Positions 15,973 through 24,812 of a DNA stretch of 64,000 nt are shown in pieces. Source of the DNA: Streptomyces sp. Je 1-369 (GTDB lineage: Bacteria > Actinomycetota > Actinomycetes > Streptomycetales > Streptomycetaceae). Positions within the stretch are counted from its first letter, which is position 1. Every line of letters begins with the position of its first letter. The stretch is taken from contig NZ_CP101750.1 in the NCBI RefSeq assembly GCF_026810505.1, positions 7,180,515 through 7,244,514 of the forward strand. Direction: 5' to 3'. The notes beneath the pieces are model-generated. The model did no database searches and had not been told where the DNA came from. It worked only from the letters and a program-made list of their open reading frames with translations. Position numbers and translations under genes: made by a program.

Positions 15973-16788
15973 TCAGGAGCCAGGCGTCGCACTGGCCAGC
16001 GCCGCCGAAAGTTCCACCGCCACCTGCTGCAGCACCGGCACGATCTTGTCCGTGGCCGCCTCCGTCACCCGGCCCGCGGGGCCGGAGATGGAGATCGCCG
16101 CGGCCGTGGGGGAGTCGGGCACCGGCACGGCCAGGCACCGGACGCCGATCTCCTGCTCGTTGTCGTCCACCGCGTACCCCGTGCGACGCACGTCGTCGAG
16201 CGCGGCGAGGAAACCCTCGGGCGTGGTGATCGTCTTCTCCGTGGCGGCCGGCATCCCCGTGCGGGCGAGCAGTGCCCGTACGTCGTCCGGCGACGCGTGC
16301 GCGAGGAGCGCCTTGCCGACACCCGTGGAGTGCGGCAGGACCCGCCGGCCGACCTCCGTGAACATCCGCATGGAGTGCTTGGACGGCACCTGCGCGACGT
16401 ACACGATCTCGTCGCCGTCGAGCAGCGCCATGTTCGCCGTCTCGCCGGTCTCCTCGACGAGCCGGGCGAGGTAGGGACGGGCCCACGTGCCGAGCAGCCG
16501 GGACGCGGATTCGCCGAGGCGGATCAGGCGCGGGCCGAGCGAGTAGCGGCGGTTGGCCTGCTGACGCACGTACCCGCAGGCGACCAGCGTGCGCATGAGG
16601 CGGTGGATCGTGGGCAGCGGCAGGCCGCTGCTGGCGGAGAGTTCGCTGAGGCCGACCTCGCCCCCCGCGTCCGCCATCCGCTCGAGGAGGTCGAAGGCAC
16701 GCTCGAGGGACTGGACACCACCGCTCGCGGCAGGGGTCTTGGAGGCGGCGATTTCCGCAGGGGCGTCGCTGGCGCTTGACGTCGGCAC
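15973..16788 (-). CDS. allR: IclR-family regulator, AllR-type
   Basis: 271 residues from GTG 16788 (GGAA site upstream). N-terminal IclR winged helix: GGVQSLERAFDLLERMADAG, GLSELSASSGLPLPTIHRLM and CGYVRQQANRRYSLGPRLIR. The C-terminal effector domain has RPYLARLVEETGETANMALL, LPHSTGVGKALLAH and VRCLAVPVPD. It is divergent from allantoinase with operator-like palindromes between. In S. coelicolor the regulator at this position (AllR) represses allantoin genes and malate synthase; the same gene order here supports the name. Confidence 0.88.
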   Translation of the reverse strand: MPTSSASDAPAEIAASKTPAASGGVQSLERAFDLLERMADAGGEVGLSELSASSGLPLPTIHRLMRTLVACGYVRQQANRRYSLGPRLIRLGESASRLLGTWARPYLARLVEETGETANMALLDGDEIVYVAQVPSKHSMRMFTEVGRRVLPHSTGVGKALLAHASPDDVRALLARTGMPAATEKTITTPEGFLAALDDVRRTGYAVDDNEQEIGVRCLAVPVPDSPTAAAISISGPAGRVTEAATDKIVPVLQQVAVELSAALASATPGS

Positions 16789-16972
16789 GGCGCGTTCCTT
16801 TCGGTGCTGGCGGGCAAGGAAGCAGCCTACCGGTCGGTTCTTCACGAGGGCTCTTGCTCGGCATGCCGTCGTCGCCGGTCAGGGGGCGTTTGTCCGTGTC
16901 TTCGCGGGGTTGTCCCGCGATCCCCCGGCGCCCTCGTTGTGCGTAGCTACGTTCTGGCAGGCGGAATTCTAA

Positions 16973-16987
16973 TTCCACGTTGTGGAA
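16973..16987. promoter_or_regulatory. AllR-like operator, single TTCC-N7-GGAA
   Basis: TTCCACGTTGTGGAA, a near-perfect palindrome, in the 355-bp spacer between the IclR gene and allantoinase. Same motif class as the sites at 12500 and 17081. The rest of this spacer shows no gene. Confidence 0.6.
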
Positions 16988-17063
16988 ACGTCCAGTCCGG
17001 GGGCGTCCCGGAGGTCGTGGGCAAGCCCACCCTTGACGTCGCGAGAGCAAGCGTGAAAACTCC

Positions 17064-17095
17064 TTCAACAGAACGTTGAATTCCGTTAAGCGGAA
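17064..17095. promoter_or_regulatory. AllR-like double operator upstream of allantoinase
   Basis: TTCAA-N7-TTGAA (17064-17080) abuts TTCC-N7-GGAA (17081-17095), centres 16 bp apart. It ends 48 bp before the allB GTG. The malate synthase promoter holds the same pair in the opposite order. Inferred site of the divergently encoded IclR protein. Confidence 0.62.
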
Positions 17096-17143
17096 GCAAA
17101 AGGTCTGTGTAGCGGAACAGAAGAAAGAAGAAAGGGGACGCGG

Positions 17144-18568
17144 GTGTCCGAAAAGGACGTACACGTGGACGCGACGGCCGGTGCGGCTGCGGTGGGTGCG
17201 ACGGACGCAGCGGACGCGAAGGATGCGGCGGGCGCGACCGTGGAACTGGTGCTCCGCTCGACCCGCGTCATCACCCCGGAAGGCACCCGGGCCGCCTCGG
17301 TCGCCGTCTCCGCCGGAAAGATCGTCGCCGTCGACGCGTACGACGCCGAAGTACCGGACGGCGCACGCCTGGAGGACCTCGGCGACGACACCCTGCTCCC
17401 CGGCCTCGTCGACACGCACGTCCACGTGAACGACCCGGGCCGCACGGAGTGGGAGGGCTTCTGGACCGCCACCCGCGCCGCGGCCGCAGGCGGCATCACC
17501 ACCCTCGTCGACATGCCCCTCAACTCCCTGCCGCCGACGACGACCGTGGACAACCTGCGCACCAAGCAGGACGTGGCCCGCACCAAGGCGCACATCGACG
17601 TCGGCTTCTGGGGCGGCGCCCTGCCCGACAACGTCCAGGATCTCAAGCCGCTGCACGACGCCGGCGTCTACGGATTCAAGTGCTTCCTGTCGCCCTCGGG
17701 CGTCGACGAGTTCCCCGAGCTGAACCAGGACCAGCTCACCGCCTCCATGGCCGAGATCGCCGGGTTCGGGGGGCTCCTGATCGTGCACGCGGAGGACCCG
17801 CACGAGTTGGACGCCGCCCCGCACAAGAGCGGCCCCAAGTACGCGGACTACCTCCAGACCCGGCCCCGTATCTCCGAGGACACCGCGATCGAGGGGCTCA
17901 TCGCCGTCGCCAAGCGGCTCGGCGCCCGCGTGCACGTCCTGCACCTGTCCTCATCCGACGCACTGCCGCTCGTCGCCGCCGCCAAGCGCGAGGGCGTCGA
18001 GCTGACCGTCGAGACCTGCCCGCACTACCTCACCCTGACCGCCGAGGAAGTCCCCGACGGCGCCAGCGAGTTCAAGTGCTGTCCGCCCATCCGTGAGGCC
18101 GGCAACCAGGACCTGCTGTGGGAGGCGCTCGCGGACGGCACCATCGACTGCGTCGTCACGGACCACTCACCCTCCACCGCAGACCTCAAGACCGACGATT
18201 TCGCGACCGCGTGGGGCGGCATCTCCGGGCTCCAGCTGAGCCTGCCCGCCGTCTGGACCGAGGCCAGGAAGCGCGGTCACTCCCTCGAGGACGTGGTGCG
18301 CTGGATGTCCACGCGCACCGCACAACTGGTCGGACTCGACCAGAAGGGCGCCATCGAGGCCGGCCGCGACGCCGACTTCGCGGTCCTCGCGCCCGACGAG
18401 ACCTTCACCGTGGACCCCGCGGAGCTGCAGCACCGGAACCGGGTCACGGCGTACGCGGGCAAGACCCTCAGCGGCGTCGTGAAGTCCACCTGGCTGCGCG
18501 GCGAACGCATCCTGCACGGCGGCGAGTTCAGCGAACCCGCAGGCCGGCTTCTGGAAAGGAACAACTGA
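17144..18568 (+). CDS. allB: Allantoinase
   Basis: 474 residues from GTG 17144, with a purine-rich AAGAAAGGGGA ribosome site. Hydrolyses allantoin to allantoate. Amidohydrolase metal ligands are visible: [13 protein letters not shown] (HxH), [10 protein letters not shown] (the Lys that is carboxylated), [18 protein letters not shown] and CVVTDHSPS (Asp). The first 35 residues are an Ala/Asp-rich extension, so translation might begin later. It forms an operon with allantoicase 4 bp downstream and is likely repressed by the divergent IclR protein. Confidence 0.95.
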   Translation: MSEKDVHVDATAGAAAVGATDAADAKDAAGATVELVLRSTRVITPEGTRAASVAVSAGKIVAVDAYDAEVPDGARLEDLGDDTLLPGLVDTHVHVNDPGRTEWEGFWTATRAAAAGGITTLVDMPLNSLPPTTTVDNLRTKQDVARTKAHIDVGFWGGALPDNVQDLKPLHDAGVYGFKCFLSPSGVDEFPELNQDQLTASMAEIAGFGGLLIVHAEDPHELDAAPHKSGPKYADYLQTRPRISEDTAIEGLIAVAKRLGARVHVLHLSSSDALPLVAAAKREGVELTVETCPHYLTLTAEEVPDGASEFKCCPPIREAGNQDLLWEALADGTIDCVVTDHSPSTADLKTDDFATAWGGISGLQLSLPAVWTEARKRGHSLEDVVRWMSTRTAQLVGLDQKGAIEAGRDADFAVLAPDETFTVDPAELQHRNRVTAYAGKTLSGVVKSTWLRGERILHGGEFSEPAGRLLERNN

Positions 18569-18572
18569 AACA

Positions 18573-19703
18573 GTGACGGCGCAGCACATATCCCCCGTGG
18601 CCACCTTCACCGGCGACGCGAGCCCCTACGGCGGCGGCGAGCCCTACGCCGACTACCGCACGGCCGACTTCCCCTTCACCCAGTACGCCAACCTCGCCGA
18701 CCGGCAGCTCGGTGCCGGTGTGATCGCCGCCAACGACGAGTTCTTCGCGATGCGCGAGAACCTGCTGCTGGCGCACCCGGCCGTGTTCGACCCCGAGCAC
18801 TTCGGCCACAAGGGCAAGGTCATGGACGGCTGGGAGACCCGCCGCCGCCGCGGTGTCTCGGGCGAGCACCCGTGGCCCACCGAGGACGACCACGACTGGG
18901 CGCTCGTGCGGCTCGGCGCGCCCGGCGTCGTCCGCGGCATCGTCATCGACACCGCCCACTTCCGCGGCAACTACCCGCAGGCCGTCTCCGTGGAGGGCAC
19001 CAGCGTCGACGGTTCGCCGACGCCCGAGGAGCTCTGCGCCGACGACGTGAAGTGGACGACCCTCGTCCCGCGCACGCCCGTCGGCGGCCACGCCGCCAAC
19101 GGCTTCGCCGTCGACGTCGAGCAGCGCTTCACGCACCTGCGCGTCAACCAGCACCCGGACGGCGGCATCGCCCGTCTGCGGGTGTACGGAGAGGTCGTCG
19201 CCGACCCCAAGTGGCTCGCCGCGCTCGGCACGTTCGACGTCGTCGCCCTGGAGAACGGCGGCCAGGTCGAGGACGCGTCCGACCGCTTCTACTCCCCGGC
19301 CACCAACACCATCCAGCCTGGCCGCTCCCGCAAGATGGACGACGGCTGGGAGACCCGCCGCCGCCGCGACACCGGCAACGACTGGATCCGCTACCAGCTC
19401 GTCCAGCAGTCCGAGATCCGCGTCGTCGAGATCGACACCGCCTACCTCAAGGGCAACTCGGCGGGCTGGGCGGCCCTTTCGGTGCGCGACGGCGAGTCGG
19501 GCGAATGGGTCGAGGCGCTGCCCCGCACCCGCCTGCAGCCCGACACCAACCACCGCTTCGTACTGGACGCACCGGTCGTCGGTACGCACGTCCGCATCGA
19601 CATCTTCCCGGACGGCGGCATCTCCCGCCTGCGCCTGTTCGGTTCGCTGACCGAGGACGGCGCGGCCAGGCTGGCGGCCCGCCACCAGGAGCTGGGCGGC
19701 TGA
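18573..19703 (+). CDS. alc: Allantoicase
   Basis: 376 residues from GTG 18573. Splits allantoate into ureidoglycolate and urea. The protein shows the internal duplication known for the family: KVMDGWETRRRRGVSG in the first half and KMDDGWETRRRRDTGNDW in the second, each followed by an IDTA(H/Y) strand (VIDTAHFRGNYP; EIDTAYLKGNS) and an FPDGG/HPDGG-IxRLR turn. Operon partner of allB; the glyoxylate released later in the pathway feeds malate synthase at 10.7 kb. Confidence 0.95.
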   Translation: MTAQHISPVATFTGDASPYGGGEPYADYRTADFPFTQYANLADRQLGAGVIAANDEFFAMRENLLLAHPAVFDPEHFGHKGKVMDGWETRRRRGVSGEHPWPTEDDHDWALVRLGAPGVVRGIVIDTAHFRGNYPQAVSVEGTSVDGSPTPEELCADDVKWTTLVPRTPVGGHAANGFAVDVEQRFTHLRVNQHPDGGIARLRVYGEVVADPKWLAALGTFDVVALENGGQVEDASDRFYSPATNTIQPGRSRKMDDGWETRRRRDTGNDWIRYQLVQQSEIRVVEIDTAYLKGNSAGWAALSVRDGESGEWVEALPRTRLQPDTNHRFVLDAPVVGTHVRIDIFPDGGISRLRLFGSLTEDGAARLAARHQELGG

Positions 19704-19719
19704 TCCGCCCCCGTTGAAC

Positions 19720-19757
19720 GTGGGGCGCGCCGGGTGGACAGCCCCGGCGCGCCCCAC
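19720..19757. terminator. Bidirectional hairpin between alc and the SDR gene
   Basis: Perfect 15-bp arms (19720-19734, 19743-19757) with an 8-nt loop between convergent genes, GC-rich, no U-tract. Confidence 0.8.
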
Positions 19758-19789
19758 ACCCATGCCCCGGCCCTCCCGGTGCGGGGGTC

Positions 19790-20530
19790 TCAGGCCGCGT
19801 GGCCGCCGTCCACCGACAGCTCGGTGCCGGTGATGTACGCCGCGTCGTCCCCGGCGAGATAGCCGACCAGGGACGCCACCTCGTCGGCGGAGCCGAAGCG
19901 GCCGAGGGCGGTCATGGCGCTCTGCCCCTCGGCGAAGGGGCCGTCCGCCGGGTTCATGTCCGTGTCGATCGGACCGGGCTGGACGAGGTTCGCCGTGATC
20001 CTGCGTCCGCCCAACTCCCTTGCCAGCGCCTTGTTGAGGCCGATCAGCGCGGCCTTGCTCGTCGCGTACAGCGTGCCGCCGGGGCCCGGGACGCGCTGGG
20101 CCATGCAGCTGCCGACGGTGATGATCCGGCCGCCGTCGCGGAGTCGGGCGGCCGCCGTCTGCGAGGCCAGGAAGACACCTCGTACGTTCACGGCCATGAC
20201 CCGGTCGATGTCGGCGAGCGTCAGATCGCCGATGGGGCCGAGGACGCCGATGCCCGCGTTGTTCACCAGGATGTCCAGGCCGCCCAGGTCGTCGGCCGCG
20301 CGGTCGACCGCGCCTGCCGCGTCCCCGGCGTCCGCCGCGTCCGCCCGGATGGCGAAGCCGCGCTGCCCCATGGCCCGGATCTTCGTGACCACCTCGTCGG
20401 CGGCCGCCTCGTTGTCTACGTAGGTGAGGGCCACGTCCGCGCCCTCCTGGGCGAGCCGCAGCGCGATAGCCGCGCCCATGCCGCGGCTGCCGCCGGTGAC
20501 CAGGGCCGTCCGGCCGGTGAGAGTAGACAT
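19790..20530 (-). CDS. Short-chain dehydrogenase/reductase (FabG-like)
   Basis: 246 residues from ATG 20530. Classical SDR: cofactor motif TALVTGGSRGMGAAIALRLA (TGxxxGxG), DVALTYVDNEAAADE suggesting NADP(H) use, LVNNAGIG, catalytic Ser in ITVGSCMAQ, YxxxK in TLYATSKAALIG and the C-terminal YITGTELSVDGG. Substrate unknown. Its promoter has three 15-bp iterons, implying tight control by an unidentified regulator. Confidence 0.9.
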   Translation of the reverse strand: MSTLTGRTALVTGGSRGMGAAIALRLAQEGADVALTYVDNEAAADEVVTKIRAMGQRGFAIRADAADAGDAAGAVDRAADDLGGLDILVNNAGIGVLGPIGDLTLADIDRVMAVNVRGVFLASQTAAARLRDGGRIITVGSCMAQRVPGPGGTLYATSKAALIGLNKALARELGGRRITANLVQPGPIDTDMNPADGPFAEGQSAMTALGRFGSADEVASLVGYLAGDDAAYITGTELSVDGGHAA

Positions 20531-20560
20531 ATCGGAGCCTTCCGTTTGAAGCGCGATCGC

Positions 20561-20600
20561 CAAGTGCTTGCAGATCAAGTGCTTGCGGTACAAGTGCTTG
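20561..20600. promoter_or_regulatory. Three tandem 15-bp iterons upstream of the SDR gene
   Basis: CAAGTGCTTG at 20561, 20576 and 20591, exact 15-bp period, each with palindromic CAAG/CTTG arms. They begin 31 bp upstream of the SDR ATG. Looks like an operator array for a dimeric repressor; the regulator is not evident. Confidence 0.7.
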
Positions 20601-20703
20601 CGGGTTCAATGAAAGGCGTCCGGGCGGGCATCGGCTGGCGGCAATCGGACACGTAGCTTGACGGCCCGCGCCGGTCGGTTAACTCCCGGAAAATTTCCGT
20701 GAC

Positions 20704-20740
20704 TTGTCGTTGACACGACAACCTCTACGCGCGTCACACT
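20704..20740 (+). promoter_or_regulatory. Promoter with overlapping palindrome for the RNase gene
   Basis: TTGTCGT-tgac-ACGACAA (20704-20721) overlaps a consensus-like -35 TTGACA (20710-20715). A weak -10 (TCACACT, 20734-20740) ends 6 bp before the ATG, so the mRNA may be leaderless. Operator role inferred. Confidence 0.5.
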
Positions 20741-20746
20741 GGACCC

Positions 20747-21175
20747 ATGCGAATCCCCCCACGAATCGTCAGCGTCACAGCCCTGGCCGCAGCACTGCTC
20801 ATCGGCGGCCCCGTCGCGGCGAGCGCGGCGCCGTCGGCACCGGTCACCTCCGCCTCGCACACCATCACCGCCTCGCACTCCATCACCGCGGTCGGCGACA
20901 TCTGCTACTCCGCGCTGCCCTCCCAGGCGCACGACACCCTCGACCTGATCGAGGCGGGCGGCCCCTACCCGTACCCGCAGGACGGCACCGTCTTCCAGAA
21001 CCGCGAGAGTGAGCTGCCGAAGCAGAGCTCCGGCTACTACCACGAGTACACGGTTGTCACGCCGGGCTCCGACGACCGCGGTGCCCGCCGCATCGTCACC
21101 GGTGAGAAGAACCAGGAGGACTACTACACGTCCGACCACTACGCGTCGTTCGACCTGGTCGACCACGGCTGCTGA
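20747..21175 (+). CDS. Secreted guanyl-specific ribonuclease, RNase Sa family
   Basis: 142 residues. Sec signal peptide (ALAAALLIGGPVAASAA) then a mature domain very close to Streptomyces RNase Sa: ICYSALPSQAHDTLDLIEAG, YPYPQDGTVFQNRES, catalytic Glu in YYHEYTVV, Arg in GARRIVTGE and His in TSDHYASFDL. The two mature Cys (ICYSALP and the last residue) fit the family disulfide. It cleaves RNA 3' of guanosine outside the cell. No barstar-like inhibitor gene is adjacent. Confidence 0.95.
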   Translation: MRIPPRIVSVTALAAALLIGGPVAASAAPSAPVTSASHTITASHSITAVGDICYSALPSQAHDTLDLIEAGGPYPYPQDGTVFQNRESELPKQSSGYYHEYTVVTPGSDDRGARRIVTGEKNQEDYYTSDHYASFDLVDHGC

Positions 21176-21197
21176 GCGGCGTTCCGGCCGCGGGCCC

Positions 21198-21404
21198 TCA
21201 GTCGGCGCCGAGGCTCCGCAGGGCGGCGAACAGTGCGCAGGCCAGCACGATCAGGGCCACGCTCGCGTACGTCTCATAACCGTCGAGGAAGCCGAAGCGC
21301 TGGATCAGGCCCCAGCCGCGCAGTGCGCCGGTGAAGCTGTGGGCCAGACCGACCGCGCCCTGGAACAACAGGGCCACACCGAGAAACTCCAGTAGCTGCT
21401 TCAT
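21198..21404 (-). CDS. Small two-helix membrane protein
   Basis: 68 residues from ATG 21404. Two hydrophobic helices (LLEFLGVALLFQGAVGLAHS and YASVALIVLACALFAALRSL) joined by an amphipathic GWGLIQRFGFLDGYE loop. No recognised domain. Single gene between the RNase and histidine kinase genes; the 158-bp spacer toward the kinase holds no other gene. Confidence 0.65.
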   Translation of the reverse strand: MKQLLEFLGVALLFQGAVGLAHSFTGALRGWGLIQRFGFLDGYETYASVALIVLACALFAALRSLGAD

Positions 21405-21562
21405 GCCAGGATCCTCGTCCCGCACCTTCCCGGCGGACATCCGCCGCGGGGCGAGGATCTTCCCCTTGAGCGGGTCCGAAAGTCGGGGACCTGCGCGACT
21501 TTGGTAGACGATCACGCGAGAGGACCCCGCACGGCTGCCCGCGGTGCGTAGATTTGTCGACC

Positions 21563-22858
21563 ATGAGCGGCACTGATCCCAAGCGACCCGCCGAGGGCGA
21601 GCGGACACCCGGGCCGGGCGCCGGGGTGGGGCCCCTGCCCGGCCCCATGGCCAGGAGACCCTGGACGCTGCCCTCCGCCATCGCCCGCGAATTCGACCCG
21701 AGCCGCGCAGGACGCAAGTCGCGGCGGACCGTCCGCGACTGGATCGCGGACTTCGCCTGCTTCTTCGCCGCCGTCGTCATCGGGATGGTCGGCGCCGACG
21801 CCGTCGGCAACAACCCGCACGTCTCCCCGGGCTGGGCGGAGTTCGACCAGGTGCTCGGAGCCGTCGCCTGCGCCGCGGTCTGGCTGCGGCGGCGGTGGCC
21901 CGTCGGTCTCGCCCTCGTCCTGGTGCCGGTCTCGGTGGCCTCCGACACGGCGGGCGGCGCCGCGGCGGTCGCCCTCTTCACCCTCGCCGTGCACCGACCG
22001 TTCCGGTACGTCGCCTGGATCGGCGGCGCCTCGATCGCCGTGGTCCCCCTCACCTTCTGGCTGCGCCCGGACGCCGCCATGTCGTACGGCCTGGCCATCG
22101 CCTTCGGCGTACTGCTCACCATCACGGTCATCGGCTGGGGCATGTTCGTGCGCTCCCGCCGCGAACTCCTGCTCAGCCTGCGCGACCGCGCCGTCCGCGC
22201 GGAGAACGAGGCCGCGCTCCGCGCCGAACAGGCCCAGCGGCTCGCCCGCGAGGACATCGCGCGCGAGATGCACGACGTCCTCGCCCACCGCCTCACCCTG
22301 CTCAGCGTCCACGCGGGCGCCCTGGAGTTCCGCCCGGACGCACCCCGCGAGGAGATCGCCAGGGCGGCGGGCGTCATCCGGGAGAGCTCCCACGAGGCGT
22401 TGCAGGACCTGCGCCAGGTGATCGGCGTCCTGCGCGGCAGCGAGTCGGACGCATCCGGCCGCCCGCAGCCCACCCTCGCCGCCCTCGACACCCTGATCGC
22501 CGAGTCCCGCGACGCCGACATGAAGGTCGTCCTCGACAACCGCGTCGCCGACCCCGGCTCCGTACCCACGGCCCTCGGCCGCACCGCCTACCGCATCGCC
22601 CAGGAAGGCCTGACCAACGCCCGCAAACACGCCCCCGGCGCCGAGGTGACCGTCACTGTCACCGGCGCGCCCGGCGAGGGCCTGACCCTCTCCGTCCGCA
22701 ACCCCGCACCGCCCGGCCCCGTACCCGCGGTCCCCGGCTCGGGGCAGGGTCTCATCGGGCTCGCCGAGCGGGCCACGCTCGCGGGCGGCAGGCTCGGACA
22801 CGAGGCCGGGACCGACGGCGGATTCCACCTGGAGGCCTGGCTACCGTGGGCGTCATGA
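21563..22858 (+). CDS. Sensor histidine kinase (HisKA_3 type)
   Basis: 431 residues from ATG 21563. A Pro-rich N-terminus precedes about five membrane helices (residues 60-195), then the dimerisation helix with the phospho-His motif REMHDVLAHRLTLLSVHAG and a HATPase domain (AYRIAQEGLTNARKHAPG, GSGQGLIGLAERATLAGG, GGFHLEAWLP). This is the NarX/DesK-like family common in actinobacteria. The membrane part has no large extracellular loop, so it may sense a membrane-borne signal. It overlaps the response regulator by 4 bases. Confidence 0.92.
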   Translation: MSGTDPKRPAEGERTPGPGAGVGPLPGPMARRPWTLPSAIAREFDPSRAGRKSRRTVRDWIADFACFFAAVVIGMVGADAVGNNPHVSPGWAEFDQVLGAVACAAVWLRRRWPVGLALVLVPVSVASDTAGGAAAVALFTLAVHRPFRYVAWIGGASIAVVPLTFWLRPDAAMSYGLAIAFGVLLTITVIGWGMFVRSRRELLLSLRDRAVRAENEAALRAEQAQRLAREDIAREMHDVLAHRLTLLSVHAGALEFRPDAPREEIARAAGVIRESSHEALQDLRQVIGVLRGSESDASGRPQPTLAALDTLIAESRDADMKVVLDNRVADPGSVPTALGRTAYRIAQEGLTNARKHAPGAEVTVTVTGAPGEGLTLSVRNPAPPGPVPAVPGSGQGLIGLAERATLAGGRLGHEAGTDGGFHLEAWLPWAS

Positions 22859-23526
22859 AACCGATCAAGCTGCTCCTCGTCGACGACGATCCGCTCGTGC
22901 GGGCCGGGCTCTCCTTCATGCTCGGCGGCGCGGCCGACATCGAGATCGTCGGCGAGGCGGCCGACGGCACCGAGGTCGCCCCCCTGGTCGGCGAACTCAG
23001 GCCCGACGTCGTCCTGATGGACATCCGCATGCCCACGATGGACGGCCTCACCGCCACCGAGGCGCTGCGCAGGCGGCCCGGCGCCCCCGAGGTCATCGTC
23101 CTCACCACGTTCCACGCCGACGAGCAGGTACTGCGCGCCCTGCGCGCGGGCGCGGCCGGGTTCGTCCTCAAGGACACGGCGCCGGCCGAGATCGTCGCGG
23201 CGGTACGGGCGGTCGCCGCGGGGGATCCCGTGCTCTCGCCGACGGTGACCCAGCAGCTGATCACGCAGGTCACCGGCGTCGACCCGCAGCTCGACCGCAG
23301 ACGCCGGGCGCTGGACAGGCTCGCGACGCTGGGGGAGCGGGAGCGCGAGGTGGCCGTCGCGGTCGGGCGCGGCGGGTCGAACGCGGACATCGCGGCTCAG
23401 CTGTTCCTGAGCGTCGCCACGGTCAAGGCGCACGTGTCGCGGATCCTGACGAAGCTGGACCTCAACAACCGGGTGCAGATCGCGCTGTTGGCGCACGACG
23501 CGGGACTGCTGGACGAGGACGGCTGA
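22855..23526 (+). CDS. Response regulator, NarL/LuxR family
   Basis: 223 residues. Receiver domain with VDDDPLVRAGL, phospho-acceptor VVLMDIRMPTMDGL, TTFHADEQVL and the Lys in FVLKDTAPAEI. C-terminal LuxR-type HTH: LGEREREVAVAVGRGGSNAD, IAAQLFLSVATVKAHVSRIL. Cognate partner of the overlapping kinase. Targets unknown; nearby genes show no obvious shared operator. Confidence 0.94.
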   Translation: MKPIKLLLVDDDPLVRAGLSFMLGGAADIEIVGEAADGTEVAPLVGELRPDVVLMDIRMPTMDGLTATEALRRRPGAPEVIVLTTFHADEQVLRALRAGAAGFVLKDTAPAEIVAAVRAVAAGDPVLSPTVTQQLITQVTGVDPQLDRRRRALDRLATLGEREREVAVAVGRGGSNADIAAQLFLSVATVKAHVSRILTKLDLNNRVQIALLAHDAGLLDEDG

Positions 23527-23597
23527 ACCTGGCGTGGGGCGGGAACAGAACGCCGCGTTCGGCACGTTGGCCACATGAACACCTGGGAGGGGACCAC

Positions 23598-24803
23598 ATG
23601 GCGGACAGCATCGACCTGGATACGTACGGCGCGAGATTCAGAGAGGACCCGCACTCCGTCTACGCGGAGCTTCGCTCTCTGGGACCCGTCCACCGCGTCC
23701 GCCTGCCACCCCCGGAGGACATGGACGACACGTACCTGGTGGTGGGGTACGAGGAGTGCAGGACCGCGCTCCGCGAGCCCCGCTTCGCCAAGTCCGCCGC
23801 CGCGGGGAACTTCGCGTTCCACGAAGAAGACCTGATCGGCACGCATCTGCTGATAGCCGACCCGCCGCAGCACACCCGGCTGCGCGCCCTCGTCACCCGG
23901 GAGTTCACCATGCGCCGGGTCGAGGCCCTGCGCCCCCGCATCCAGCGGATCACCGACGACCTCCTCGACGAGATGCTCGTCCACGGCGAGTCGGCCACCA
24001 CCCGGCGGGCCGACCTGTTCGAAGCGCTCGCCTTCCACCTGCCGATCACCGTGATCTGCGAGCTGCTCGGCGTCCCGGACATCGACCGCGCGGCGTTCCG
24101 CCGGATGTCGACCGGCGTCGTGGCGTCACCGAACCAGGAGGAGGAGCGCGCGGCCTTCGTGGAGCTGGCCGGGTACCTCACCGATCTCGTCGAGGACAAA
24201 CGGCGTTCGGGACAGGGCGAAGACCTGCTGAGCGCGCTGATCCGCACCACGGACGACGAGAGCGGCGACCGCCTCTCCGCCTCCGAACTGCGCGCCATGG
24301 CCTTCCTGCTGCTGATCGCCGGGCACGAGACGACGGTCAACCTCATCGCCAACGGCGTCCACGCCCTCTTCACCCACCCCGACCAACTCGCGGCGCTGCG
24401 CGCCGACATGTCCCTCCTGGACGGCGCCATCGAGGAGGCCCTGCGCTATGAGGGGCCGGTGGAGTGCGCGACGTACCGCTTCGCGACCGAACCCACCGAG
24501 CTCGGCGGCATCGTGATACCGACGGGCGCGGTCGTCCGGATCGCCCTCGCCGCGGCCGACCGGGACCCCGCGCGCTTCTCCGATCCCGACCGTTTCGACA
24601 TCCGCCGCGCCCCACAGGGCCACATGGCGTTCGGGCACGGCCTGCACCACTGCCTGGGCGCCCCGCTGGCCCGGGTCGAGGCGAAGATCGCGCTCGGCTC
24701 CCTCCTGGAGCGCTGCCCCGGCCTCGCGTCGGACGGGCCGCCGGGGGAGTGGCTGCCAGGGACTCTGATCAGAGGGATGCGGCGGCTTCCCGTCCGGTGG
24801 TAG
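23598..24803 (+). CDS. Cytochrome P450
   Basis: 401 residues from ATG 23598 with a GGGAGGGG ribosome site. I-helix LLLIAGHETTVNL, K-helix EEALRYEGP (ExxR), and heme loop MAFGHGLHHCLGAPLARVE with the Cys ligand. Length and ADPPQHTRLRALV (C-helix) match soluble class I actinobacterial P450s such as the CYP107 group. It needs a ferredoxin and reductase encoded elsewhere; none is adjacent. Followed after 9 bp by a PaaI-type thioesterase, possibly one operon. Substrate unknown. Confidence 0.94.
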   Translation: MADSIDLDTYGARFREDPHSVYAELRSLGPVHRVRLPPPEDMDDTYLVVGYEECRTALREPRFAKSAAAGNFAFHEEDLIGTHLLIADPPQHTRLRALVTREFTMRRVEALRPRIQRITDDLLDEMLVHGESATTRRADLFEALAFHLPITVICELLGVPDIDRAAFRRMSTGVVASPNQEEERAAFVELAGYLTDLVEDKRRSGQGEDLLSALIRTTDDESGDRLSASELRAMAFLLLIAGHETTVNLIANGVHALFTHPDQLAALRADMSLLDGAIEEALRYEGPVECATYRFATEPTELGGIVIPTGAVVRIALAAADRDPARFSDPDRFDIRRAPQGHMAFGHGLHHCLGAPLARVEAKIALGSLLERCPGLASDGPPGEWLPGTLIRGMRRLPVRW

Positions 24804-24812
24804 TAGTCGGTC

